From Sorangium cellulosum (GTDB lineage Bacteria > Myxococcota_A > Polyangia > Polyangiales > Polyangiaceae): a stretch of DNA of 64,000 bases. The stretch lies in assembly GCF_002950945.1 (NCBI RefSeq), contig NZ_CP012673.1, forward strand, positions 4,835,001 to 4,899,000. Direction: 5' to 3'. A program made the translations under genes and the position numbers. The notes below the pieces were generated by a model that saw nothing but the letters and a program-made list of their open reading frames with translations, was not told where the DNA came from and made no database searches. Shown here one piece after another: positions 1-9,526 of this stretch (position 1 is the stretch's first letter; every line of letters starts with the position of its first letter).

Positions 1-1
1 G

Positions 2-1498
2 TGCGGGAGCCTGGGGCCCAACGACGCGCCGGTGCTCTATCCCGGGCCCTGCGCGCCGCTCGACGTCGCGTCCCTCGACGGGGACGAGGAGATCATCCGG
101 AGGTCGGCCATCGTCGGCGCCTTCGCCTCCGACGTCCTCCTGACCCACAGCCCGCCCGACCAGCGGGGCGCGCGGATGTTCGTGCCCGTGCGCGGCGATC
201 CGTCGGTGACCTACTTCGAGATCGCCGACGATCGGGGCCATCCCGCGTCCCCCGAGGTGCCGCCGTGCTCGGTCGACACCGACGAGGGGACGATCGTCGA
301 CTGCTTCTACATGAACTGCGGCCCGACCGACCGCTGCAGCCGCGAGAACCGCCTCGGCGAGGACCCGGTCGAGGGCGTCGGCAAGCTGCCGCTCGAGCCG
401 TTCGACGTCGCCGCCAGCCCGGACGGGACGACGGTGGTCGTCTCCCACCAGACCGAGGACAAGGCCAGCCTGATCACCAACCCGTGGGGCCCCGGGACGC
501 GCCCGCAGCTGTCCGCGATCCTCTCGGACCTCCCCGCCCAGCCGACCGAGCTCGCGGCCGTGCCGCCGCCGCGCCTGGTCACCCAGCTGGCCGAGGCCAA
601 GAAGGTGATCGACTACCAGCCCGGCTTCCTGCTCACGTTCATCGCGGCGCCGCAGGTCGACCTGATCCGCGCCTCCTCCGGCGCGGCTCCGACCGATCCG
701 CCCGCGACGTTGTTCCGGTCGGCGACGACCCCGATCTCCGCCGTCGCGAGCGGCGAGGACGCCCGCGGGATCGCGGTCGACGCGAGCGAGCGGCAGGCCT
801 GCGAGGCGGGCTGCGGCGGGCCCTACCGCGCGTGCGCGGCGGCGTGCCGGGAGGGCTGCAGCTGCGACTGCGACGGCGACGACACATGCCAGGAGGCGTG
901 CGACGCGTGCGAGGCGTCCTGCGACGAGGCGTGCCTCGACCCGTACACCACGTGCCTCGCCGGGTGCGCGGAGATCCCGCTGCTGGCGTTCGTGGCGCAC
1001 CGCTACCCGAGCTCGCTGCTCATCGGCGAGGTGAGGACGACGCTCGTCGAGAAGGACGGGTCGTGGGTCTCGGGGTACGAGACGCTCGCCATCCACGACG
1101 CCGTCCCGCTCGCGGCCTTCCCGTCCCGCGTCGCGGTGGGCGACGTGATCGACGCGGACGGCGCGCTCCGCCGCCGGGCGTTCGCGGTCGCGTTCGACAC
1201 GGGGCTCGCGTTCTCCTACGACCCGGAGGCGCGCCGCATCGACGCGGTCATCCGCACGGGGCGCGGGCCGCAGGCGATCGCCTTCGACACCGGCGTCACG
1301 TGCACCTCGGAGCGGGAGGACTGCGACTGCGCGGCGGATCCGCAGGGCCCCGGCTGCAGATCGTATTCCATGATGTACATCGCGCATTTCACCGACTCGT
1401 ACCTCGGCGTCGTCGACCTCGACATGCGCAACGCGAACACGTTCGGATCGATGATCCTCACGGTGGGCCGACCGGTCCCGCCCCGGGAGTCCCAATGA
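2..1498 (+). CDS. Secreted Cys-rich hypothetical protein, 5' end outside the window
   Basis: The frame is open from the first bases of the window to a TGA at 1496, so the N-terminus is missing. The visible part is about 498 residues. It looks extracytoplasmic: no membrane segment, Asp/Pro/Gly-rich, with short beta-propeller-like stretches such as FDVAASPDGTTVVVSHQ that resemble repeat-propeller or lactonase-like surface proteins. Bases 800-967 encode a dense cysteine block, 14 Cys in 56 residues, mostly spaced Cys-x3-Cys. The gene ends in ATGA, overlapping the start of the next lipoprotein gene, so the two are probably translationally coupled and work together at the cell surface. The function is not recognised; a cell-surface propeller protein is inferred from composition only. 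Confidence is high that it is coding and low for any role. Confidence 0.8.
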   Translation, partial: CGSLGPNDAPVLYPGPCAPLDVASLDGDEEIIRRSAIVGAFASDVLLTHSPPDQRGARMFVPVRGDPSVTYFEIADDRGHPASPEVPPCSVDTDEGTIVDCFYMNCGPTDRCSRENRLGEDPVEGVGKLPLEPFDVAASPDGTTVVVSHQTEDKASLITNPWGPGTRPQLSAILSDLPAQPTELAAVPPPRLVTQLAEAKKVIDYQPGFLLTFIAAPQVDLIRASSGAAPTDPPATLFRSATTPISAVASGEDARGIAVDASERQACEAGCGGPYRACAAACREGCSCDCDGDDTCQEACDACEASCDEACLDPYTTCLAGCAEIPLLAFVAHRYPSSLLIGEVRTTLVEKDGSWVSGYETLAIHDAVPLAAFPSRVAVGDVIDADGALRRRAFAVAFDTGLAFSYDPEARRIDAVIRTGRGPQAIAFDTGVTCTSEREDCDCAADPQGPGCRSYSMMYIAHFTDSYLGVVDLDMRNANTFGSMILTVGRPVPPRESQ

Positions 1499-4400
1499 AG
1501 CTGCGCGCCGCGCTCCTCTCCCTCGGTGCCGCCCAGGCGCTCGCCGGGTGCTCCGAGGATCCCACGCCGATCGACGTCGAGTCCCTGGCGCAGTCCGGCC
1601 GGAGCGCCTTCGTGTGCATCGCGCTCGACCGGCCGGACCCGGCGAAGCCGCCCGTGATGCGGCCGCTGCCGATCACGGACTGCTCCTACCGCACAGCGGA
1701 GTCGCCGGACGAGTTCGAGATCGATCCCGAAGGCGGCAGGGCCGAGCTGCCGCACCTCTACGCCCTCGTGACGCAGACCTCGCGCGGCGAGGTCGCGGTC
1801 ATCGACCTGACCGCCCGGGAGTCGTCGGTCCTCGACCGCGATCAGAGCACGCCCGGCGCGAGCTTCCTCCCGGTGGGCGCGCAGCCGGTCGACATCGTCG
1901 CGACGCCGGGAGGCACCGCGACGTTCGTCGCCGTCGCCGAGCACGGCCGCGAGGGCATCTTCGCGCTCCCGTCGTCCATGGTGCTGCGGCGCGACGGCTG
2001 CCCGGTCCCGTCGTTCAGTTCCTGGCCGGCGTGCTCGCTCCCCTCGGCGCCCGGCGAGGTGCTGCTCGTCGCCGACCCGTCGCAGGACGGCAAGGTGCGG
2101 AGCTCGTGCGACGGCGAGTACACGGTCGAGCCGGCGAGCCCCGGCGACCCCGCGGCCGCCGTGGGCGACACCTGCGCCACCGCGAACGGGAGCCTCGCCG
2201 CGGAGGGGGGCGGGCGGCAGAAGCTCATCGTGACGCTGCCCGAGCTCGGCAAGCTCGCGGTGATCGACGCGCAGAAGCTGCTCGAGGACGACGTGTACAC
2301 GAGCGGCGGGTTCGCGGCGTGCGACGTGGAGCAGTGGCTGACCCTCGACGTCTCGCTGCCGCCGGTCACGCCGCCCGCGTACCCCTCCCACGGGGCCGAG
2401 TGCGCCGAGCCGAAGGCCTCCGTCGGCGCGGCGCGGCACGTCGGCGACGCGCGGCCCTCGGGGCTCGCGCTGAGCGGCGACCGGCTGTTCGTCGGCGATC
2501 TCGACGCGCCGGTGATCCACGTCGTCGATCTCCCGACCCCCTGCGCGCCGCGCGAGCTGCCCCCGCTGCTGCCCTCGTCGACGCTCCAGCCGGACCGCGT
2601 CGTCACGACGAGCCGCCTCGCGGTGAGCCAGCCGTCGCCGCCGGATTTCCGCCGCTTCCTCTACGCGGTCGACGCCGGCGACGGCAGCGTGATGGTCTTC
2701 GACGTCAGCGACGGGGCCTCCAGCCGGACGCCGGTCGCCCGCGAGCACCCGGAGTGGAACCCGTTCCAGCCGCCCGACCGGATCCGCCTGCCGGCGCCGG
2801 TCCGCGACCTCGCGATCGTGCAGCGCGAGGCCCCCGCGCGCCTGCCCGCGACGGGCGTGGCGCCGGAGGGGCTCCGGTGCGATCCCGACCCGGCGCTCGT
2901 GCCGTGCGACGACAACGTCGCCTCGTGCGACATCGAGACGAGCTACCGCACGGCGTCCGATCGCCGATCCGGCGCCGGCCCGCAGAAGCTCCGGGGCTCG
3001 TTCGCCTACCTCCTCCTCACGAGCGGCGAGGTCGTGATCGCCGACGTGGACGACCTCGACCGGGCCTGCCGCGGGCCGGAGGTGCAGAGCGCCCTCGCCG
3101 GCTGCGACGTCGAGGCGGCGCCCGGCGGCACGCCCGACGACCTCGACGGCGACGGGATCCCGAACTTCAGGCCGGCGCTCGACGAGCAGATGCAGCCGGT
3201 GCTGGACGGGGACGGCAACCCGGTGCTCGAGCGCGACGACGACTGCCCCTACTACCCCAACCCGCGGAAGGGCGCCCGCGTGGACGCGGACGGGGACGGG
3301 ATCGAGGACACCTGCGAGCTCAGGACCTCCGGCGAGGCGTCCTGCAACGTCGTCGTCCCGCACGCGCTCCGCTCGAGCGACTACGTCGTCCCGAGCGACG
3401 CCGCCGGCCAGCGCGAGCCGGGCGTGCAGAGCCTCCCGCTCCTCTACGATCGCAGCGGCACCATCGTGCAGATCTCCGAGGAGAGCCCGAAGATGCGCGC
3501 GACGCTGCCGTCCGATCGGACGGCCGCGCTGGAGCTCACCCTCGCGGTCGGGGCGCGGCGCGAGGGCGTCCTGCTCGCCGACACGAACGACAGCGACTTC
3601 GACGAGCGGGGGCTCGTGACGAGGCTGCCCGGGCAGCCGCAGCACGCGCTGGCGATGAACCTCGAGGACCCGCGCGTGCACCTCGCCGACGAGGCGTGGA
3701 CCGTGACCTACGAGGGCATGATCCCCGAGATCGGCGACACCTTCGTCGTCTTCGGCGAGGAGGTCGTCGACGACGACTCGGGCGCCGTGGTCCCCGTCCT
3801 GCGCGGGGCCGACGCCCGCTTCTGCCGCCGCGGCGTGCAGAGCCGGGACAGCGTCAAGGACCAGCTGGTCGCCGCCGGCATGGCGGAGGCCGAGGCCGCG
3901 GAGAGGGCCGCGGAGCTCGCCGACTTCGTGCAGATCACGACCGAGCTCCCGGCAGAGGACGCGGCGCAGTGGACCGACAGCGAGGCGAAGGGCTGCTCGT
4001 TCGAGGTCTGCAGCGAGCGGTACGGCGGCGACGTCGCGCGCCCCGGGCTCCGCATCGTCGAGGCGTTCGAGGATCACCTCGCGCTGGAGCCGAGCGATCC
4101 CGCGGTCGAGCTCGCGGCGTGCTGCTTCCCCGGCCAGGTGCAGGTCAGCATCCGCGCCGCGCAGCAGTGGATCGTGCAGGACGGCGACGGCGGCTTCCTG
4201 CACCACGTCATCACGGATCCGGCCACGGGCCAGTGCCGCGACTCGTGCGACCCGCGCCTCGCGCGGCGCAACGGGCGCGTCGTGCACACGCGCGAGGACG
4301 GACCGGTCGCGGACGGCGCGCCGGGCGCCTTCATCAACCCGATGTTCCGGTTCGCGATCACCGGCGGGCCGCGCGACCTCGGCAGCATGCAGGACATGCA

Positions 4401-4590
4401 GTTCCGCTTCGCCACCCAGGGGGCGTTCTCGCCCATCGTCCTGGAGCTCGCCGACCGCGTCGAGGAGCTGCAGCCGCAGTCGATCCGCTACATCCCGGCC
4501 ACGGGCGAGCTCGCGATCGCGGACGGCTCGCTCGAGGGCCTGTTCCTGCTGAGCTCCACCAGCGTCGGCGTGGCCCGCCAGCTCCGCTGA
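1495..4590 (+). CDS. Large secreted lipoprotein with Asp-rich calcium-binding-like repeats
   Basis: The start ATG at 1495 overlaps the previous stop (ATGA). The 1031-residue product opens with a short signal peptide and a clear lipobox, LAGC with Cys19, so it should be a lipoprotein. The body carries scattered paired cysteines. Around residues 540-605 (about 3125-3320) it has Asp-rich motifs of the DxDGDGxPD type, including DLDGDGIPNF and DADGDGIEDTCE, typical of thrombospondin type-3 calcium-binding repeats. The earlier part has propeller-like segments such as RGEVAVIDLTARESSVL. It pairs with the Cys-rich gene just upstream, so both are probably displayed on the outer surface. No enzyme motif is visible. 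The frame is also open upstream of 1495, but that extension belongs to the other gene's coding strand. Confidence 0.85.
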   Translation: MKLRAALLSLGAAQALAGCSEDPTPIDVESLAQSGRSAFVCIALDRPDPAKPPVMRPLPITDCSYRTAESPDEFEIDPEGGRAELPHLYALVTQTSRGEVAVIDLTARESSVLDRDQSTPGASFLPVGAQPVDIVATPGGTATFVAVAEHGREGIFALPSSMVLRRDGCPVPSFSSWPACSLPSAPGEVLLVADPSQDGKVRSSCDGEYTVEPASPGDPAAAVGDTCATANGSLAAEGGGRQKLIVTLPELGKLAVIDAQKLLEDDVYTSGGFAACDVEQWLTLDVSLPPVTPPAYPSHGAECAEPKASVGAARHVGDARPSGLALSGDRLFVGDLDAPVIHVVDLPTPCAPRELPPLLPSSTLQPDRVVTTSRLAVSQPSPPDFRRFLYAVDAGDGSVMVFDVSDGASSRTPVAREHPEWNPFQPPDRIRLPAPVRDLAIVQREAPARLPATGVAPEGLRCDPDPALVPCDDNVASCDIETSYRTASDRRSGAGPQKLRGSFAYLLLTSGEVVIADVDDLDRACRGPEVQSALAGCDVEAAPGGTPDDLDGDGIPNFRPALDEQMQPVLDGDGNPVLERDDDCPYYPNPRKGARVDADGDGIEDTCELRTSGEASCNVVVPHALRSSDYVVPSDAAGQREPGVQSLPLLYDRSGTIVQISEESPKMRATLPSDRTAALELTLAVGARREGVLLADTNDSDFDERGLVTRLPGQPQHALAMNLEDPRVHLADEAWTVTYEGMIPEIGDTFVVFGEEVVDDDSGAVVPVLRGADARFCRRGVQSRDSVKDQLVAAGMAEAEAAERAAELADFVQITTELPAEDAAQWTDSEAKGCSFEVCSERYGGDVARPGLRIVEAFEDHLALEPSDPAVELAACCFPGQVQVSIRAAQQWIVQDGDGGFLHHVITDPATGQCRDSCDPRLARRNGRVVHTREDGPVADGAPGAFINPMFRFAITGGPRDLGSMQDMQFRFATQGAFSPIVLELADRVEELQPQSIRYIPATGELAIADGSLEGLFLLSSTSVGVARQLR

Positions 4591-4710
4591 GCGGACCGCC
4601 GGGGCGGGCGCAGCATTCCGGAAAGCGTCCCGAAATTTCCACGAATACGGCGGCGTAGACCTCGAAGTCCCGCGTAGACCTCATCCGGCCTCGAGACTAA
4701 GACGCCGCCG

Positions 4711-7432
4711 ATGCATCCGTCCGAGCAGCCTGCGGCCAGGAAGAAGCTCACGCCGGTGATGCGCCAGTACGAGGACGCCAAGGCGCTCCACCCTGACGCG
4801 ATCCTCTTCTTCCGGATGGGCGACTTCTACGAGATGTTCAACGACGACGCGGTCCTCGTGTCGCGCGCGCTGAACCTGACGCTCACGGCCCGCAACAAGG
4901 GAGATCCCGACGAGGTCCCGATGGCCGGCGTCCCGCACCACGCGGCGCACGGCTACATCGCGCGGCTCCTCGCGCTCGGCCACAAGGTGGCGATCTGCGA
5001 GCAGTGCGGGGATCCGTCGAAGATCAAGGGCCTCGTGCCGCGCCAGGTCGTGCGCGTCGTCACGCCGGGGCTCGTGACCGACGCCGAGCAGCTCGACGCG
5101 CGCGCCAACCACTACCTCGCGGCGGTCGACGGCGGCGGCGTGCCCCGCGGCGACGCCGGCGCGGCGGGCGGGCCGTACGGCCTCGCGCTGCTGGATCTCT
5201 CGACCGGCGAGCTCTCGGCCGCCTCCATCGCGGACGCGGCGACGCTGCTCGCCGAGCTCGCCCGCGCCGACCCGCGCGAGGCGCTGATCGCCCGCGATCT
5301 GCCCGACGTGCGCGCCGCGGCGGCCTCGCTCGCCTGCCGCGCGGCGCTGCGCGAGGACGAGGAGCTCGACAGCGCGGCGATCGCGTCGATCCTCGACGAC
5401 GCCGCGCTCGAGCCGATCTCGGCCGCGGCCCTGGCCGAGCACCCGCTGCCCGCCGCGCGCGCCGCGGCGCGGGCGCTGCGCTTCGCGCGCCGCTGCAGCC
5501 CCGGCGCGCGCATCCCGGTGCGCCGCGTCGCCCCGCACGACACCTCGGGCACGCTGCGCATCGACGAGACGGCCCAGGCGCACCTCGAGCTCGCGCGGGC
5601 CGCCGACGGGGGCCGGCGCGGCACGCTGCTCGACGTCATCGACTGCACGGTCACCCCTGGCGGCGCCCGGCTGCTCCGCCGCCGCCTGCTCGCGCCGCTC
5701 GCGGACGTCGCGGCGATCCGCCGCCGCCTCGACGAGGTGGAGCTCTTCGTCGCGCACCCGCGCGCCCGGGGCGAGCTGCGCCAGGCGCTCGGCGGCGTCG
5801 GCGACCTCGAGCGCCTCAGCGTCCGCGCGCTGCTCGGCGAGGCCACGCCGCGCGATCTCGGATGCCTCCGCGACGGCCTCGCGGCGGCCCCGGTCGCGGT
5901 CGCCGCGGTCCGGTCGATCCCCGACCTCGCCGCCGCGGACGGCCCCCGCGGCGCCGCGGCGCCGCCCGGCTCGGAGCCGCTGCTCGCCGACGCCGCGGCG
6001 ACCGATGTCGTCGCCGACGTCTGCGCCGAGCTCACCGCCGCGCTGGTCGAGCGGCCGCCGCCGAACGCGCGCGAGGGCGGCGTCTTCCGCGAGGGCTTCG
6101 ACAAGGAGCTCGACGAGGCGCGCGCCGTCGAGAAGAACGGGACGGAGCTCATCCTCGCGCTCGAGGCGAAGCTGCGCGCGCAGACGGGCGCGCCGTCGCT
6201 CCGGGTCAAGTACACGCGCGTGTTCGGCTGGTACATCGAGGTGACCCGCGCGCACGTCGGCAAGGTCCCGGACACCTTCCGCCGCAAGCAGACGGTGGCG
6301 ACGGGCGAGCGCTACACGAACGACGAGCTCGACGACCTCGCCGACAAGATCGAGCACGCCGGCGCGCGCGCTCGAGCGCGAGACGGCGCTCTTCGAGCGG
6401 CTGCGCGCCCAGGTGGCGAAGGCCGAGGGCCGCCTCCGCGCGCTCGCCCGGAAGCTCGCCGCGTGGGACGTCGCCGCCGCGCTCGCCGACGTCGCGCACC
6501 GCAACGACTACGTGCGGCCGCACGTCACCGCGGGCGAGGCGATCGCGATCCGCGACGGCCGCCACCCGGTGGTCGAGCGCTACGCGGCCGCGGGGCACTT
6601 CGTGCCGAACGACACCCGCCTCGACCTCTCGGGCGAGCGGCTCTGGCTGATCACCGGCCCCAACATGGCGGGCAAGTCGACCCTGATGCGCCAGGTCGCG
6701 CTGATCGTGGTCCTCGCGCAGATGGGCAGCTACGTCCCGGCGCGCGAGGCGGAGATCGGCCTCATCGACCGCATCCTCTCGCGCGTGGGCGCGAGCGACA
6801 ACGTCGCGCGCGGCGAGAGCACGTTCATGGTCGAGATGCGCGAGACGGCGGAGATCCTGCGCGGCGCCACGCGGCGCTCGCTCGTGATCCTCGACGAGAT
6901 CGGCCGCGGCACGAGCACCTACGACGGCCTCGCGATCGCCTGGGCCGTGGCCGAGCACCTCTTCGAGGCGGTCGGCTGCCGCGCCCTGTTCGCGACGCAC
7001 TACCACGAGCTCACGGAGCTCTCGTCCCGCGCCCCGGGCATCGCGAACTACTCGGTCGCCGCGCGCGAGCACGGCGACGACGTGATCTTCCTCCACAAGC
7101 TCGAGGCGGGCCCGGCGAGCCGCAGCTACGGCGTGGCGGTCGCGCGGCTCGCGGGCGTCCCCGAGAGCGTGCTCGCCCGGGCGCGCGCGATCCTCGCGAC
7201 GCTCGAGTCGGGCGCCGCGCTGCCGGGCGGCAAACACGCGTCCCTCCGCGGCAGGAACCGCGCCGGCGCCGCGCAGCTCGACCTGTTCGCCCCGGCGCAG
7301 CCGGCGGTGCCGCCGGAGCAGGCGGCCGTCATCGAGACGCTCCGCGCCGTGGACGTCGACCGGCTCGCGCCGCTCGACGCGCTGCGGCTCGTGGCGAAGC
7401 TCAAGGGGCTGCTCGCCGGCGGCGGCCGGTAG
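4711..7432 (+). CDS. mutS: DNA mismatch repair protein MutS, split by an apparent frameshift
   Basis: MutS recognises mismatches and small insertion/deletion loops and recruits MutL. The ATG at 4711 gives a family-typical N-terminus: the mismatch-contacting loop GDFYEMF lies near residues 37-43, followed by connector and lever domains. At about 6361-6372, in a GC dinucleotide run, the reading frame jumps. The rest continues in the next frame with Walker A (GPNMAGKST, near 6658), Walker B (ILDEIGRGTS, near 6890) and the ATH/HEL C-terminus, ending at TAG 7430. Restored, the protein would be about 906-907 residues, normal for bacterial MutS. Read literally, translation goes out of frame and ends near 7554 without an ATPase domain. 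This is either a sequencing error in a GC run or a true inactivating lesion. Identity is certain; functional state is not. Confidence 0.93.
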
Positions 7433-7477
7433 CCGGTCGCCTCGCCGGCGGCGGCCGGTCGCCGCGCCCGCGGCGGC

Positions 7478-9526
7478 TCAGTCGGGCGCCGCGATCTCCC
7501 GGAGCTCGGAGCCGCCCGCGTACGCGTAGCTCACGAACGAGTCGAACCCCGTGACGAGCAGCCCCACGGGCGTCGAGGCCGCGATCCGGTGCACGCCGTC
7601 GCGCTGCCGCCCGGGCAGCACGTTGTCGGGCGCCGGCTTCTCCGGGTCGATCGTCGCGAAGCTCAGCTGGCACCGGTAGACGACGAGCGCCGGCTCGCCG
7701 CCCCCGCGCTGCTCGTCGGTGAGCCCGTCCGCGGGCGCGATCTCGCACTCCTCCGGGCTGAGCGCCACGTCGTCGAGCCGCACGACGGCCGACGGCGGCG
7801 CGATCACGGAGATGAAGTCGAAGGCGTACTTGTCCGGCGTCAGGAACACGTAGTCCGGCCGGAACTGCTCGATGGGCGGGAGGATGATCAGGCTCGGGTC
7901 GCCGCCCGGGAGCCCCTGCCGGACGCCGGTCGCGTTCTGGCTCGCCATCACCTGCGACACCACGACCGGCTCCGAGCTGTCGATCAGGAAGTCGCCCCAC
8001 ACCATCACCTCGTGGAACTGGCCCATCGACGACAGCGTGATCCGGTCGTTCGGCGGCGGCAGCGTCGTCCTGACCTCGGCGCCCCGGGTGCTGGCGGCCA
8101 TGATCCGGACGAACTCCGGCTCGGGCACGACCTCGATCTGCGCGCCCGCCTGCTTCACCGTCTGCGACCGGTTCGGCGTGTGCGGCACGGCGAACCGCTT
8201 GCCCGTCGCCCGGATCGGATCGAGCTGGTCCTCCAGGTGGTCGGCGCAGCAGCGCCGATCCGCGAGCCTCGGGAAATGCGGCGCGTCCGAGGCCTCGCCG
8301 CCCGTGAAGACCGCGATCGGCTGGTCCGCGCGGACGATCGATCCGGTGAAGTCCGCGTTGAAGCCGCCGGTCTCCAGGTTGAGCACGTCGAACGCGCCGA
8401 GCTTGACCTCGATCTCCCCGCTCGCCGCCGTCTCCGGGACGGGCCCGCCGCCGACGATCCGCGCCGTCGTCTTCACCTGCACCGTCGTGTCCTCCCGCGT
8501 GCCCACGATCGTGAGGAACGCCCGCAGGTCGGTGGGGTTCGCCGGATCGAAGTTCGTGTCCGGATCGTCGGTGCTCGCGATCGTCTGCGGCCACCCGGCC
8601 ACCACGTACGCCGTCGCCATCGTGCCCGCGTTGTACGTCAGCGCCTCCCGCGGCTTCAGGAGCGACGCGTCGTTCGAGAAGACGTTGACGTTCTCCAGCG
8701 GGTTGAACTGGTACGCGACGACGGGAAACTTCGACGTGATCTTGTACGCGTGCCGCGTGAGCGCCGTGTGCGTGCCCGTGTTGTACTCGCCGTCCGGGCT
8801 CCCATCGACCTCGCGGGGTCCGAGCTTGAACACCTGCAGGTTGAGCGGCGCGATGAGGGCGCTCGCGATCTCCATGGGCGCGGGTGGATCGCCGGGCGCG
8901 CCGTCGTCCTGGAAGATGTGGACCTCGTTCGGCACGTCGGGCTGCGGGTTCGAGACCACCACGGCGAACTGCTGCGCCGCCGCGTTGCTGGTCGCGTCGA
9001 TCCGCGCGTTGTCCAGATCGACGGCCCAGTACTCGCATCCCACGTTGCTCCGCTCGACCTCGGCGACCGCGCAGAGCCGGAGGCAGCTGCCGCCTCGGCA
9101 CGCCGCGCCCTCGCTCGTGTCGCACGTGTCGACCACGTCGCCGAGGCTGCCGTCCGGCGCGCAGGCCACCACGTCCTGCCCCTTGCAGGACGGGACGCCG
9201 GGCATACACGCCGTGCAGCCGAGCTCCACGGATGCGCAGACGAGCCCCCGGGCCGCGCAGTCGTCGATCGTCACCCAGGCGAGCCCCGCCGCGGTCTGCT
9301 CGCACCGCGAGAGCTCCGCCCCGCACCGGAGCTCGCCGGCCACGCAGGGCGGCGGCGGCGGCTCCTCGGGGGCGTCGCCCCACCGCGTGCCGCTGTCGAA
9401 GCAGCTCGGCGCGAGCGCGAGCCCCGCGGCGGCGCTGGCGAGGACGACGGCCGCGGCCACCGGCCTCGGGGTCTGGTCGGCGCGCCGCGGTCGGCGGGCG
9501 CGTGGCGTGCGAAGCGGATCGCTCAT
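7478..9526 (-). CDS. Surface protein with an IgGFc-binding-like domain
   Basis: The 682-residue product starts at ATG 9526, one base inside the stop of the upstream gene (TGATG), so translation is coupled. The N-terminus has a basic stretch, a hydrophobic signal segment and APSC near residue 42, suggesting a lipoprotein. A Cys-rich module follows (about residues 50-150, many Cys in short loops). The long C-terminal part resembles the IgGFc-binding N-terminal domain common in myxobacterial secreted proteins, with conserved stretches such as HAYKITSKFPVVAYQFNP and GGEASDAPHFP. In animals this domain belongs to mucus proteins; its bacterial role is unknown, with adhesion or matrix binding usually suggested. 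The domain assignment is from memory of the family and is fairly confident. Confidence 0.8.
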   Translation of the reverse strand: MSDPLRTPRARRPRRADQTPRPVAAAVVLASAAAGLALAPSCFDSGTRWGDAPEEPPPPPCVAGELRCGAELSRCEQTAAGLAWVTIDDCAARGLVCASVELGCTACMPGVPSCKGQDVVACAPDGSLGDVVDTCDTSEGAACRGGSCLRLCAVAEVERSNVGCEYWAVDLDNARIDATSNAAAQQFAVVVSNPQPDVPNEVHIFQDDGAPGDPPAPMEIASALIAPLNLQVFKLGPREVDGSPDGEYNTGTHTALTRHAYKITSKFPVVAYQFNPLENVNVFSNDASLLKPREALTYNAGTMATAYVVAGWPQTIASTDDPDTNFDPANPTDLRAFLTIVGTREDTTVQVKTTARIVGGGPVPETAASGEIEVKLGAFDVLNLETGGFNADFTGSIVRADQPIAVFTGGEASDAPHFPRLADRRCCADHLEDQLDPIRATGKRFAVPHTPNRSQTVKQAGAQIEVVPEPEFVRIMAASTRGAEVRTTLPPPNDRITLSSMGQFHEVMVWGDFLIDSSEPVVVSQVMASQNATGVRQGLPGGDPSLIILPPIEQFRPDYVFLTPDKYAFDFISVIAPPSAVVRLDDVALSPEECEIAPADGLTDEQRGGGEPALVVYRCQLSFATIDPEKPAPDNVLPGRQRDGVHRIAASTPVGLLVTGFDSFVSYAYAGGSELREIAAPD

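Noticed and set aside
1216..4287. 1023-residue minus-strand open frame
   Set aside because: It is the antisense shadow of the lipoprotein gene, with extreme Arg/Ala/Gly content and no start or motif support. Similar antisense frames opposite mutS, glnD, lon and others were treated the same way.
1..4590. One 1529-residue open frame from the window start to 4590
   Set aside because: Only the part from ATG 1495 is a real gene. Before that, another frame shows coherent protein sequence and the first gene's stop overlaps ATG 1495.
6413..7432. Separate gene for the MutS ATPase half, starting at GTG 6413
   Set aside because: The sequence just upstream in the same frame continues family sequence to the frameshift; it is better explained as the 3' part of mutS.
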